A DNA stretch of 6,189 bases from Alphaproteobacteria bacterium UBA7371. Its GTDB lineage: Bacteria; Pseudomonadota; Alphaproteobacteria; UBA8317. The stretch's first letter is position 1. The number at the start of each line of letters is the position of its first letter. The notes under the pieces are model-generated. The model saw only the letters and a list, made by a program, of their open reading frames with translations. It searched no databases and was not told the origin of the DNA. Of this stretch, positions 1 through 5,642 are shown one piece after another. The DNA lies in NCBI GenBank assembly GCA_002469865.1, contig DKOD01000029.1, forward strand, positions 16,867 to 23,055, given 5' to 3'. The position numbers were made by a program, and so were the translations under genes.

Positions 1-426
1 GGCGTGGCCTCCAAGATCATCATGACCATGTTGGTGATTTATTTTCCCGTGACGTCAAATTTTCTTGATGGCCTGAACAGGACACCGCAACCGCTTTTGG
101 ACATGGCCGGCGTCATGGGCGGCTCGCAACGCAACATGCTTATTTACGTGCGCATCCCCATGGCCTTGCCATCGCTTGTGAGCGGGGTCAGGTTGGCCGC
201 CATCTTTGCCCCGATTGGCGCAGTGGTGGGCGAATGGGTGGGTGCGTCCGGCGGCCTCGGATATCTCATGCTCTATGCCAATGGTCGCGTGAAGACGGAC
301 CTAATGTTTGCGGCCATCATCACGCTGGGCATTTTGGCCATCATCTTTCTGCAAATGGTCCAATTTGGGCTGAAAAAAAGTTTCCCCTGGATCCCGCAAA
401 GCCTCATGGAAAGGAAAAAATCATGA
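1..426 (+). CDS. thiX: ABC transporter permease, ThiX/NitT-TauT type (5' truncated by window edge)
   Basis: This is the C-terminal 141 codons of an inner-membrane permease. The frame is open to the first base, so the start lies upstream and the GTG at 4 is probably internal. It contains the cytoplasmic EAA-type loop that contacts the ATPase: LDMAGVMGG, then after a spacer IPMALPSL, matching the EAA...G...I.LP pattern of binding-protein-dependent importers. Hydrophobic segments follow (AAIFAPIGAVVGEWV and the IITLGILAIIFLQMV stretch). The GAVVGEWVGASGGLGYL segment is typical of the NitT/TauT/ThiX permease branch. The stop overlaps the start of the ThiY-like gene by four bases (ATGA), so the two are translationally coupled parts of one transporter. 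A ThiZ-type ATPase is expected upstream, out of view. The ThiX assignment rather than a taurine or nitrate permease rests mainly on the ThiY-like partner. Confidence 0.88.
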   Translation, partial: GVASKIIMTMLVIYFPVTSNFLDGLNRTPQPLLDMAGVMGGSQRNMLIYVRIPMALPSLVSGVRLAAIFAPIGAVVGEWVGASGGLGYLMLYANGRVKTDLMFAAIITLGILAIIFLQMVQFGLKKSFPWIPQSLMERKKS

Positions 427-1346
427 TGAAACACGTTTGTACATTTCTGTCTGTTTTGTTGCTGGCCTTACCCGCCAAAGCCCAGGATATTAGCCTTGGC
501 CTTGATTGGTTCATCAACCCAGACCATGCCCCCATCATCATTGCCCAGGAATTGGGCTTATTTGAGGAGCGCGGACTCAATGTGGACATTGTGGCGCCAT
601 CTGATCCTTCGGAGCCACCAAGATTGGTTGCTGCGGGCCGAATGGACTTGGCTGTTTCCTACCAGCCACAACTTCATCTTCAACGCGAAGAGGGTTTGCC
701 CCTCATTTGGGCCGGCACACTTATCGCCACGCCACTAAACTGCTTATTGGTGCGTGCCGATGGGCTAGTCCAGGATCTGTCAGACCTAAAGGGCCGCCGC
801 ATTGGATATTCGGTGTCTGGGGTTGAGCAAGCTTTGGTCACAGCCTTGTTGAAGGAAGGAGGGCTAACGCTGGAAGATGTGACCATGACCAATGTCAATT
901 GGTCCCTGTCACCTTCTTTGATGAGTGGTCAGGTGGATGCCGTCATTGGTGCCTTTAGAAATTTTGAGCTAACCCAAATGCGCCTAGAAGGCGTGGAGGG
1001 TCGTTGTTTCTACCTCGAGGAGCATGGCGTGCCCAGCTATGATGAATTGATTTTTGTCGTGCAAGAAAGTCGGGCCGAAGCACCGTGGATTGACCCATTC
1101 ATGGATGCCATTGGGGATGCCACCCGACGCATCATCAACGACCCGGATGGCATGTGGAACTTATATGTTGCGGCCCATCCGGAATTAAATGATGAGCTTA
1201 ACCGCAATGCTTGGCGTGATACCTTACCCCGCTTTGCCCTAAGGCCTTCAGCATTCGATACGCGTCGTTATGAAGAATTTGCAAATTTCCTCATGGAAAA
1301 TGGCTTGATTGATAAGGCTCAGAATATTGATGAACTTAGGCGGTGA
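423..1346 (+). CDS. thiY: ThiY-like periplasmic binding protein for thiamin pyrimidine precursor
   Basis: A 307-residue substrate-binding protein of the NMT1/THI5-like family, predicted to capture a thiamin pyrimidine (HMP or formylaminopyrimidine type) in the periplasm and pass it to the adjacent permease. The start is ATG 423, overlapping the permease stop as ATGA; AAGGA at 411-415 gives 7-base spacing, and ATG 426 is a possible alternative. An open frame extends upstream, but it runs inside the permease gene and would destroy the signal peptide. Residues 1-20 form a signal peptide with a likely cut after AKA (A20/Q21). Family landmarks are GLDWFINPDHAP (26-37), LAVSYQPQLHL (76-86), GTLIATPLN (98-106), SGQVDAVIGAFRNFE (168-182) and AWRDTLPRFALRP (263-275). 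The eukaryotic THI5 Cys cluster is absent, so this is a binder, not a synthase. The 3' end overlaps the convergent kinase gene by 11 bases. The family assignment is strong; the exact ligand is inferred. Confidence 0.93.
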   Translation: MMKHVCTFLSVLLLALPAKAQDISLGLDWFINPDHAPIIIAQELGLFEERGLNVDIVAPSDPSEPPRLVAAGRMDLAVSYQPQLHLQREEGLPLIWAGTLIATPLNCLLVRADGLVQDLSDLKGRRIGYSVSGVEQALVTALLKEGGLTLEDVTMTNVNWSLSPSLMSGQVDAVIGAFRNFELTQMRLEGVEGRCFYLEEHGVPSYDELIFVVQESRAEAPWIDPFMDAIGDATRRIINDPDGMWNLYVAAHPELNDELNRNAWRDTLPRFALRPSAFDTRRYEEFANFLMENGLIDKAQNIDELRR

Positions 1347-1986
1347 TGGCCTTGGCCAATTCGTGATGATGTTGCCAGGGTAGCATGATCAAGCCCCGAC
1401 CGCCCGGTTGGGGCCTGATGACAATGTTCTCATTAAGTGACTCATTTGAGGTTCCCAACCTTTGGGTGAGCTCCAATGATAGCTCATTAAGAGGGTATTT
1501 GAGCCCCTCGGATAGGGCATAGGATTGCTTGGGCCAGGGGACCACAGAGACCCGGGTGCCTAGGGGGAGTTGCAGGCACATATTTTGGCCAAGGATGGCC
1601 ACACAATCAGACTCGCCAATCAACATTGTGGGGCCTTGGGCTTTTGCTAAGGCATCCAGTGCTGCAACGGCATGATCCAATCGGTCGGATAGGAACCCAA
1701 GACCAATCAGCAATGGTGCATTGATCAGTTTCAAGGCTTTTTCAAAATCGGTGCTGTCTTGATTTTCGATGGGGTGAATAGGGCAGGTGATGGCAGGATC
1801 TGGAACAAAAGAATCCATATCCCCAAGTATCAGGCAGGGCGAGCGCCCCCATTTTTGCAGAGAATTTCCACCACCATCCACGCCAATGGCAGGAATATTT
1901 TTGGGCAAAGAGGTGAGAACCTTTGCATTGACCTTCCCAGCTCCCACCAAAAGGACGGGCTCTTGATATTGAAACAGCTGATCCAT
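1336..1986 (-). CDS. thiN: Thiamine pyrophosphokinase (TPK)
   Basis: A 216-residue cytoplasmic enzyme predicted to transfer pyrophosphate from ATP to thiamine, giving thiamine pyrophosphate and AMP. The N-terminal catalytic domain shows the family signatures in order: a VDGGGNSLQKWG nucleotide/metal loop (36-47; the usual form is ADGGAN), GDMDS (55-59), QDSTDFEKAL (76-85) and DRLDH (101-105). The C-terminal beta-sandwich thiamine-binding domain carries GLKYPL (161-166) and GTSNE (178-182). The length is normal for the family. The chosen start is ATG 1986, whose A is shared with the stop of the upstream HIT gene (TGATG); a TTG one codon earlier (1989) is possible but less likely. No clear Shine-Dalgarno sequence precedes it, so expression probably depends on coupling to the HIT gene. 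It faces the ThiX/ThiY genes tail to tail, placing import and activation of thiamin compounds side by side. Confidence 0.92.
   Translation of the reverse strand: MDQLFQYQEPVLLVGAGKVNAKVLTSLPKNIPAIGVDGGGNSLQKWGRSPCLILGDMDSFVPDPAITCPIHPIENQDSTDFEKALKLINAPLLIGLGFLSDRLDHAVAALDALAKAQGPTMLIGESDCVAILGQNMCLQLPLGTRVSVVPWPKQSYALSEGLKYPLNELSLELTQRLGTSNESLNENIVIRPQPGGRGLIMLPWQHHHELAKAITA
1393..1414. repeat. GC-rich hairpin inside the end of thiN, just past the thiY stop
   Basis: GCCCCGACC (1393-1401), a four-base loop GCCC, then GGTTGGGGC (1406-1414). As a plus-strand RNA this is a 9-bp stem with one G-U wobble; on the minus strand the same position becomes an A-C mismatch, so the structure favours plus-strand transcripts. 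It lies 46 bases after the thiY stop and could mark the 3' end of the transporter mRNA. No T run follows, so it is not a standard intrinsic terminator. It also encodes the PQPGGRG segment of TPK, and coding constraint may explain it. Confidence 0.4.
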
Positions 1987-2393
1987 CAATTAAGCGCTGT
2001 TTGAACGAGTTTGCGTGCGGCTATTATATCGTCATCACCCATTTTTATCGGTTGCCCTTTCCCCCAAACGGGCTCGGGCCACGCCACATCTTTGGCATGA
2101 CGCATGATAAGATGCAGATGCAGCTGGGATACATGGTTGCCCAATACCGCCATATTAATCTTGTCCGCAGCAGTTTGTTGTTTGAGCTTTGCAGATAAGG
2201 ACCGGGCATGGTCAAAAAGCTTTCTAAAGGTGATGTCTGGCAAATCATGTGGTTCAACATAATCAGCCCCAAGGGGGATCAACAAAACCCAAACAAATCG
2301 CTGGTCATCCATAAGCCGGACTTCAATATCCGGCTCCAGCCAAGCCACATGGATGCTGTCGGCAGCAAGACGCTGATCCAGCTCCGCCCTCAC
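1986..2393 (-). CDS. HIT-family (histidine triad) nucleotide hydrolase-like protein
   Basis: A 135-residue protein of the HIT superfamily, whose members hydrolyse or transfer nucleotidyl groups (for example Ap4A or AMP conjugates). The core is LGNHVSQLHLHLIMR (84-98), followed by AWPEPVWG (104-111), a tail typical of a short proteobacterial HIT subgroup. The usual H-x-H-x-H triad reads Q90-L-H92-L-H94: the first His is Gln, while the two retained His include the position equivalent to the nucleophile. The N-terminal RLAADS and the VWVLLIP strand (34-40) also fit the subgroup. The start is the GTG at 2393; there is no in-frame ATG before residue 28, and an in-frame stop lies just upstream at 2421-2423. 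No good Shine-Dalgarno sequence is visible. The stop of a 37-codon ORF lies four bases upstream, suggesting re-initiation, and its own stop overlaps the TPK start by one base. The substrate is unknown; coupling to TPK hints at a role near thiamin or AMP metabolism, by inference only. Confidence 0.87.
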   Translation of the reverse strand: MRAELDQRLAADSIHVAWLEPDIEVRLMDDQRFVWVLLIPLGADYVEPHDLPDITFRKLFDHARSLSAKLKQQTAADKINMAVLGNHVSQLHLHLIMRHAKDVAWPEPVWGKGQPIKMGDDDIIAARKLVQTALN

Positions 2394-2397
2394 GTTA

Positions 2398-2511
2398 TCA
2401 GAACCAGCCCAAACGTGTGCCTAGGTAATAGCTAGCAAGTACCAATGAACCTGCAACGGTCAGCAAAAATGGTGTGAGAAGTTTTAACGGTGGTTCTTGA
2501 TGGTCGCTCAT
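2398..2511 (-). CDS. Small single-helix membrane protein (37 aa), first gene of the HIT-thiN unit
   Basis: A 37-codon ORF not recognised as any named family. It starts at ATG 2511 with a very good ribosome site: AGGAG (plus-strand positions 2518-2522), six bases before the ATG. The peptide has a short polar N-terminus (MSDHQEPPLK), then an uncharged hydrophobic stretch of about 21 residues from L11 to G31 (PFLLTVAGSLVLASYYLG in its centre), then TRLGWF. The single Arg after the helix and the Lys before it make topology ambiguous. Its TGA is followed four bases later by the HIT start codon, which has no strong site of its own, so translation of this ORF may feed ribosomes into HIT and TPK. The strong site, clean hydrophobic profile and tight spacing argue it is real; the function is unknown. 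It could act as a membrane anchor or partner, or only as a leader ORF. Confidence 0.68.
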   Translation of the reverse strand: MSDHQEPPLKLLTPFLLTVAGSLVLASYYLGTRLGWF

Positions 2512-2517
2512 GAAGAT

Positions 2518-2522
2518 CTCCT
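2518..2522 (-). promoter_or_regulatory. Strong Shine-Dalgarno site for the 37-aa membrane peptide
   Basis: AGGAG on the minus strand, six bases from ATG 2511. It is the only good ribosome site seen for the peptide-HIT-thiN unit, which supports the peptide as the translational entry point for all three genes. Confidence 0.7.
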
Positions 2523-2540
2523 GAGGTAAAGGGCATTTTT

Positions 2541-2577
2541 GTTATTCATGCCACAGCTTGGTGCGTCGGTGAATAAC
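2541..2577. repeat. 37-bp inverted repeat between lysR end and the HIT-thiN unit
   Basis: GTTATTCA (2541-2548) and TGAATAAC (2570-2577) are perfect 8-bp inverted arms separated by 21 bases. The site lies 13 bases after the LysR stop and about 30 bases upstream of the ATG of the small membrane peptide on the same strand. It could be the 3' hairpin of the lysR mRNA or an operator for the downstream unit. It is not a standard terminator: on the minus strand it is followed by A residues, not T. The centre can add only a few extra base pairs (CAC/GTG). Which role applies cannot be decided from sequence. Confidence 0.5.
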
Positions 2578-2589
2578 ATTTGGGTAAGA

Positions 2590-3507
2590 TCAGGTTTGGG
2601 TTTGGGGCTGGAGCAAATTCTTTAAACGTTTGGGGATGTCGTTTTTGAGATGATCCAAAAGCAGCCGAAGGCTCCAAGTCATCATGCGACGTTCCGACAT
2701 CACTGCATGAACACCAAGCACATCCAATGTCCAAGGGCCTGTGATACGTACCAAACTTCCACGGTTGATAGCATGGGCCACAATAAATTCTGGAAGCATC
2801 ACAATGCCAAGCCCTTCTTCTGCCAACATACAAAGATTGTCCCCATTATTAGCAGCCAAGCGTGGTTTGATGCGCTGACGAACCAATTGCCCGCCTTCCC
2901 AAAAATCCCAACGATTCCCCGCCTGGGCATTGGCATAAATGAGGCAAGCATGGTCACCAAAATCGTCAATTTTTTGCGGTGTACCTTGGTGGTTTAAATA
3001 ATCTGGGCTTGCACATACAAGCATTTTTGTTTCGCTGATTTTGGAGGCAATGAGGCTTGAATCTGCCAGGTGGCCGACCCGAATGGCCAGGTCAAAGCCG
3101 CGGCCAGCCAGGTCTTCATGAAAGTCACTGGCATGCAGATCAATGCGAATTTCTGGGTGTGATGTCATGAAAGAAGCCATGCAGCCATTGGCAACGGCCA
3201 GGCCAAAAGAAACGGGCGTGGTGATGCGCAGGTGACCGCGCGCTTCGCCTGCTTCACCGGTGACTTCCTCAAACACATCATTGAGCTCGGCCATCAATGG
3301 GAAAATACGCCCGTAAAACCGCTCGCCTGAGGTGGTGAGTGAGAGAGAGCGTGTCGTGCGTTGGAACAGCCTCAACCCCAGGGATTCCTCCAGATCACTG
3401 ATTTGTTTTGAGATCAGGCTTTTTGACTGGCCAAGCCTGCGGGCCGCTGCGGAAATCCCGCCCTCATCTGATACGGCGATAAAAGCTCGGATACGGTCAA
3501 AGTCCAT
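2590..3507 (-). CDS. LysR-family transcriptional regulator
   Basis: A 305-residue DNA-binding regulator of normal LysR length. Residues 1-60 form the winged helix-turn-helix: MDFDRIRAFIAVSDEGGISA, then AARRLGQSKSLISKQISDLE (21-40), ESLGLRLFQRTTRSLSLTTSG (41-61). A linker helix follows, and from RGHLRITTPVSFG (about 89-101) the periplasmic-binding-like effector domain runs to about residue 290, with FDLAIRVGHLADSSL and the usual LAEEGLGIVMLPEFI motif. The sequence resembles the CrgA/DmlR-like branch. The start ATG 3507 gives the standard N-terminus; only a weak site (AGAAAG) precedes it. It is divergent from the MAPEG gene with 86 bases between start codons, the classic arrangement for a LysR protein controlling its neighbour and itself. 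The effector and targets are unknown; the MAPEG gene is the first candidate target, with the dehydrogenase downstream of it the next. Confidence 0.95.
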   Translation of the reverse strand: MDFDRIRAFIAVSDEGGISAAARRLGQSKSLISKQISDLEESLGLRLFQRTTRSLSLTTSGERFYGRIFPLMAELNDVFEEVTGEAGEARGHLRITTPVSFGLAVANGCMASFMTSHPEIRIDLHASDFHEDLAGRGFDLAIRVGHLADSSLIASKISETKMLVCASPDYLNHQGTPQKIDDFGDHACLIYANAQAGNRWDFWEGGQLVRQRIKPRLAANNGDNLCMLAEEGLGIVMLPEFIVAHAINRGSLVRITGPWTLDVLGVHAVMSERRMMTWSLRLLLDHLKNDIPKRLKNLLQPQTQT

Positions 3508-3523
3508 GGTTCATCTTTCTGTT

Positions 3524-3551
3524 GTGATGATGTCACCTATTGATGTTAGGT
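3524..3551. promoter_or_regulatory. Candidate LysR operator: two overlapping inverted repeats
   Basis: The divergent lysR/MAPEG gap contains GTGA-N5-TCAC (3524-3536) and, overlapping it by two bases, ACCTA-N7-TAGGT (3535-3551), both perfect in their arms. LysR proteins usually bind short interrupted dyads in such gaps, often with a T-N11-A core. The second dyad has a T-N9-A spacing instead, so the match is loose. Location is the main support. Confidence 0.4.
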
Positions 3552-3582
3552 AGTTCATCTTCAACACTTCTGCCACAACCAC

Positions 3583-3587
3583 AAGGA
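3583..3587 (+). promoter_or_regulatory. Shine-Dalgarno site deciding the MAPEG start
   Basis: AAGGA lies six bases before ATG 3594 and 12 bases before ATG 3600, and directly abuts ATG 3588. The spacing therefore favours 3594 among three nearby in-frame ATGs and excludes the open frame that extends further upstream. Confidence 0.6.
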
Positions 3588-3593
3588 ATGGGC

Positions 3594-3980
3594 ATGATCA
3601 TGGAACTCATATTTTTTGCCATCATGTTGTGTTTTGCGATGTTGCATGTGGTGCTTGCGGTTAATGTCATACGTATCCGACGCCGGCAAAAAATTGCCAT
3701 TGGTGATCAGGGTCATCATGAACTGGCCAGGGCCATGCGGGTGCAGGCAAATTTTCTAGAGCAAAGCTTATTTGCCATCGTGATGCTTATCTTTCTGTTC
3801 ATGCAAGGTGGTGTATTGGTGGCAAATATATTGTCTGTTTTGTTGCTTATGGGGCGGGTTTGTCATGCCTATGGCATGTCCCAAACAAGCGAAGATTTTC
3901 GGTTCCGTGTTGCCGGCATGATGATTTCTTTTGGCGTTACCATCACCACGCCCATCTTTTTGTTTCTGCAGTTGGTTTGA
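3594..3980 (+). CDS. MAPEG-family integral membrane protein
   Basis: A 128-residue inner-membrane protein of the MAPEG family (membrane-associated proteins in eicosanoid and glutathione metabolism). Four hydrophobic helices are visible at about 3-25, 57-72, 74-93 and 104-127. The family hallmark is present: a basic loop RIRRRQK (27-33), then ARAMRVQANFLEQ (45-57), equivalent to the RxxxNxxE glutathione-contact motif, and later GRVCHAYGM (87-95). Some bacterial relatives show glutathione transferase or peroxidase activity, but many are uncharacterised, so activity here is inferred only. The start is ATG 3594 by ribosome-site spacing; ATG 3600 would remove just two residues. The gene is divergent from the LysR regulator and 79 bases upstream of the alcohol dehydrogenase on the same strand. 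The 3' gap contains a weak A/T-rich dyad, GCAAAAA (3991-3997) with TTTTTGC (4011-4017), so it may or may not be cotranscribed with the dehydrogenase. Confidence 0.88.
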   Translation: MIMELIFFAIMLCFAMLHVVLAVNVIRIRRRQKIAIGDQGHHELARAMRVQANFLEQSLFAIVMLIFLFMQGGVLVANILSVLLLMGRVCHAYGMSQTSEDFRFRVAGMMISFGVTITTPIFLFLQLV

Positions 3981-3990
3981 AATTGGTTGC

Positions 3991-4017
3991 GCAAAAATAA
4001 AGCTTGAACCTTTTTGC
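3991..4017 (+). terminator. Weak A/T-rich dyad after the MAPEG gene
   Basis: GCAAAAA (3991-3997), a 13-base loop, and TTTTTGC (4011-4017) could pair as a 7-bp stem starting 10 bases after the MAPEG stop. The stem is mostly A-T and no T run follows it, so termination would be poor. It may equally be chance in an A/T-rich gap that must also hold the promoter or leader of the dehydrogenase. Confidence 0.25.
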
Positions 4018-4059
4018 AAAACTCCGTTGAGTAAAACAAAATAGAAACAGGGGGAAGTT

Positions 4060-5193
4060 ATGAGCATCAAATCGCGTGCTGTCGTCATTCGGGAATGTGG
4101 TGTTCCCGGTCCATATGCCGAACGCAAATTGCTTTCGGTGGAAGAAGTGACCCTCTTGCCACCATTGGCCAACGAACTTGTGGTCAAGATTGCTGGGGCA
4201 GGTCTTTGTCACTCTGACCTTTCCGTGATGAATGCCACACGGCCACGACCCATGCCCATGGTCCTTGGTCATGAGGGGGCAGGTGTTGTCGAGGAGGTCG
4301 GTCCATCGGTTACCGATATACAAGTTGGCGATCACGTGGTGTTTCAGTTCTCGGCAAGTTGTGGACGTTGCCGCTCATGTCTTGAGGGTCGGCCACAAAT
4401 TTGTTCAACCCACCGAAAGGCCACAGCAACCAACGAATTGATGGGTGGTGGCAGCAGGATTCGCGACGCAGAAGGAAATGTGCTCGGGCATCATACGGGC
4501 GTTTCCTGCTTTTCTGAATATGCCGTTGTTGATCGTGGTTCCGTGGTGGTGGTGGACCCAACCATTCCGCTTGCCGATGCAGCATTATTTGGTTGCGCGG
4601 TGATGACAGGCGTGGGAGCGGCCACCAATACTGCGCGCATTCGAACAGGTGATTCCGTCGCTGTAATTGGTCTTGGCGGTGTGGGCCTCAATGGTGTGAT
4701 GGGGGCAAAGGTTGCCGGTGCTGACCAGGTGATTGGAATTGACATAGATGAACGAAAATTGGCCAAGGCCATCGATGTGGGTGCCACCCATAGCTTTGTG
4801 GCAAATGACCCGGATCTTTTGGAGAAGGTCCGAGACCTCACCTCGGGTGGTGTGGATTTCGCCATTGAACTGGCTGGCGCCATCGGCGCCATGCGCACTG
4901 CTTACAATTTGGTGCGTCGTGGCGGAAGCGTGGTAACGGCGGGCCTTTCCCCGGCAGGACAGGATTTTTCTTTTGAACATGCAACATTGGTTGCAGAGGA
5001 AAAATCTATTCTTGGAAGCTACATGGGGTCTTGTGTCCCCGTGCGGGATATTCCTCGTTTCATAAGCTTGCAGCAGCAAGGCCGATTGCCAGTGGAAAAA
5101 CTGGTGGATGAGCACATCACCTTTGACCAGATCAACGAGGCCTTTGACCGTTTGGATCGCGGGGAAGTTGTGCGTCAGATATTGGTACCTTAA
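4060..5193 (+). CDS. Zinc-dependent alcohol dehydrogenase (MDR family, class III-like)
   Basis: A 377-residue cytoplasmic NAD-dependent medium-chain dehydrogenase that should interconvert an alcohol and an aldehyde. Catalytic zinc ligands are C50 (GLCHSDL), H71 with E72 (GHEGAGV, 70-76) and C179 (FGCAVMTG). The structural zinc site is complete: C101, C104, C107, C115 in CGRCRSCLEGRPQIC. The Rossmann fold has GLGGVG (204-209) and acidic D228/D230 at the end of the second strand, indicating NAD rather than NADP. Length and the long loop around 118-150 fit the liver/class III-like AdhC group; residues that would identify a true glutathione-dependent formaldehyde dehydrogenase were not confirmed, so the substrate is open. 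The start ATG 4060 has a GGGGAAG site at 4050-4056. The gene is complete, with no broken motifs. It converges on the cupin gene, and TTAA at 5190-5193 provides both stops. Confidence 0.94.
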   Translation: MSIKSRAVVIRECGVPGPYAERKLLSVEEVTLLPPLANELVVKIAGAGLCHSDLSVMNATRPRPMPMVLGHEGAGVVEEVGPSVTDIQVGDHVVFQFSASCGRCRSCLEGRPQICSTHRKATATNELMGGGSRIRDAEGNVLGHHTGVSCFSEYAVVDRGSVVVVDPTIPLADAALFGCAVMTGVGAATNTARIRTGDSVAVIGLGGVGLNGVMGAKVAGADQVIGIDIDERKLAKAIDVGATHSFVANDPDLLEKVRDLTSGGVDFAIELAGAIGAMRTAYNLVRRGGSVVTAGLSPAGQDFSFEHATLVAEEKSILGSYMGSCVPVRDIPRFISLQQQGRLPVEKLVDEHITFDQINEAFDRLDRGEVVRQILVP

Positions 5194-5621
5194 CGCTCGA
5201 TTTGGGCTTCTTCGAGCACATCGGGCATGTTGGTTGGGACTTCGCCCACCTGTGGCAGGAACTGATAATGAACGCTTGAAAATTTTGGTTGGTTGGCAAA
5301 GCCATACAAAAATTGAAGGCCATCGGCACCAGCTTGGACACCATGGGTGCAACCGCCAGGTATCATGATGGCCATATGTTGTCTGATTTCGATGACCTGC
5401 TCGTCAATGGTCACCCATCCTGATCCGCCCACGCAGTAATAAAATTCTGCATCATCATGATGATGGAGGTGGAGTGTTCCATGGGCATGAAAGGTTGCAA
5501 GACCAAGTGTCATGGACGCATTTTCTTCGTCGCGCCCAAGCAGCGTTTTCCAGCTGCATGTCCCGAATGCTGGGTTGATTTCTTCCGCGTAATCTTTGGC
5601 ATCCACACAAATAGCAACCAT
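5190..5621 (-). CDS. Small single-domain cupin protein
   Basis: A 143-residue one-domain cupin (Cupin_2 type). Motif 1 is HLHHHDDAEFYYCVGGSG (51-68): H53, H55 and E59 occupy the metal-ligand positions of HxH(x)3E. Motif 2 is MIPGGCTHGV (86-95) with H93 as the fourth ligand. With all four present, it probably binds a divalent metal. The DDAEFYYCVGGSGWV strand resembles cupins that bind or act on small polar ligands, but isomerase, dioxygenase and regulatory cupins share this fold, so no reaction can be assigned. The start ATG 5621 is chosen because GGAG lies seven bases upstream (plus-strand 5629-5632); a TTG at 5642 would add seven residues without a comparable site. It is convergent with the alcohol dehydrogenase, overlapping it by four bases, and divergent from the micro-ORF/lipoprotein pair. 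A joint role with the dehydrogenase is possible but not shown. Confidence 0.9.
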   Translation of the reverse strand: MVAICVDAKDYAEEINPAFGTCSWKTLLGRDEENASMTLGLATFHAHGTLHLHHHDDAEFYYCVGGSGWVTIDEQVIEIRQHMAIMIPGGCTHGVQAGADGLQFLYGFANQPKFSSVHYQFLPQVGEVPTNMPDVLEEAQIER

Positions 5622-5642
5622 GCGCTTTCTCCAGCCAGGCAA

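Noticed and set aside
234..422. Upstream in-frame extension of the ThiY gene
   Set aside because: It lies inside the permease gene in another frame, and it would place 63 unrelated residues before a clear signal peptide. ATG 423 has a good ribosome site and an ATGA overlap.
2394..2590. TPP riboswitch ahead of the HIT-thiN unit
   Set aside because: I looked for THI-box-like segments (CTGAGA and the conserved pyrimidine-sensor core) in this gap and did not find them. Any riboswitch for the importer would lie before position 1.
4014..4042. Promoter for the dehydrogenase: TTGCAA, 17 bases, CAAAAT
   Set aside because: Each box matches only four of six consensus bases, and the expected start point would fall almost on the ribosome site. 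It overlaps an A/T-rich dyad, so chance is likely.
3943..4335. Minus-strand open frame across the MAPEG/dehydrogenase junction
   Set aside because: It spans two real genes and their gap on the other strand, has no family features and no ribosome site. The neighbouring frame at 3768-4187 fails in the same way.
4585..5352. Long open frame (255 codons) on the minus strand opposite the alcohol dehydrogenase
   Set aside because: It overlaps a dehydrogenase with fully intact motifs. Its translation is rich in Cys, His and Arg with no recognisable domain, as expected for a shadow frame.
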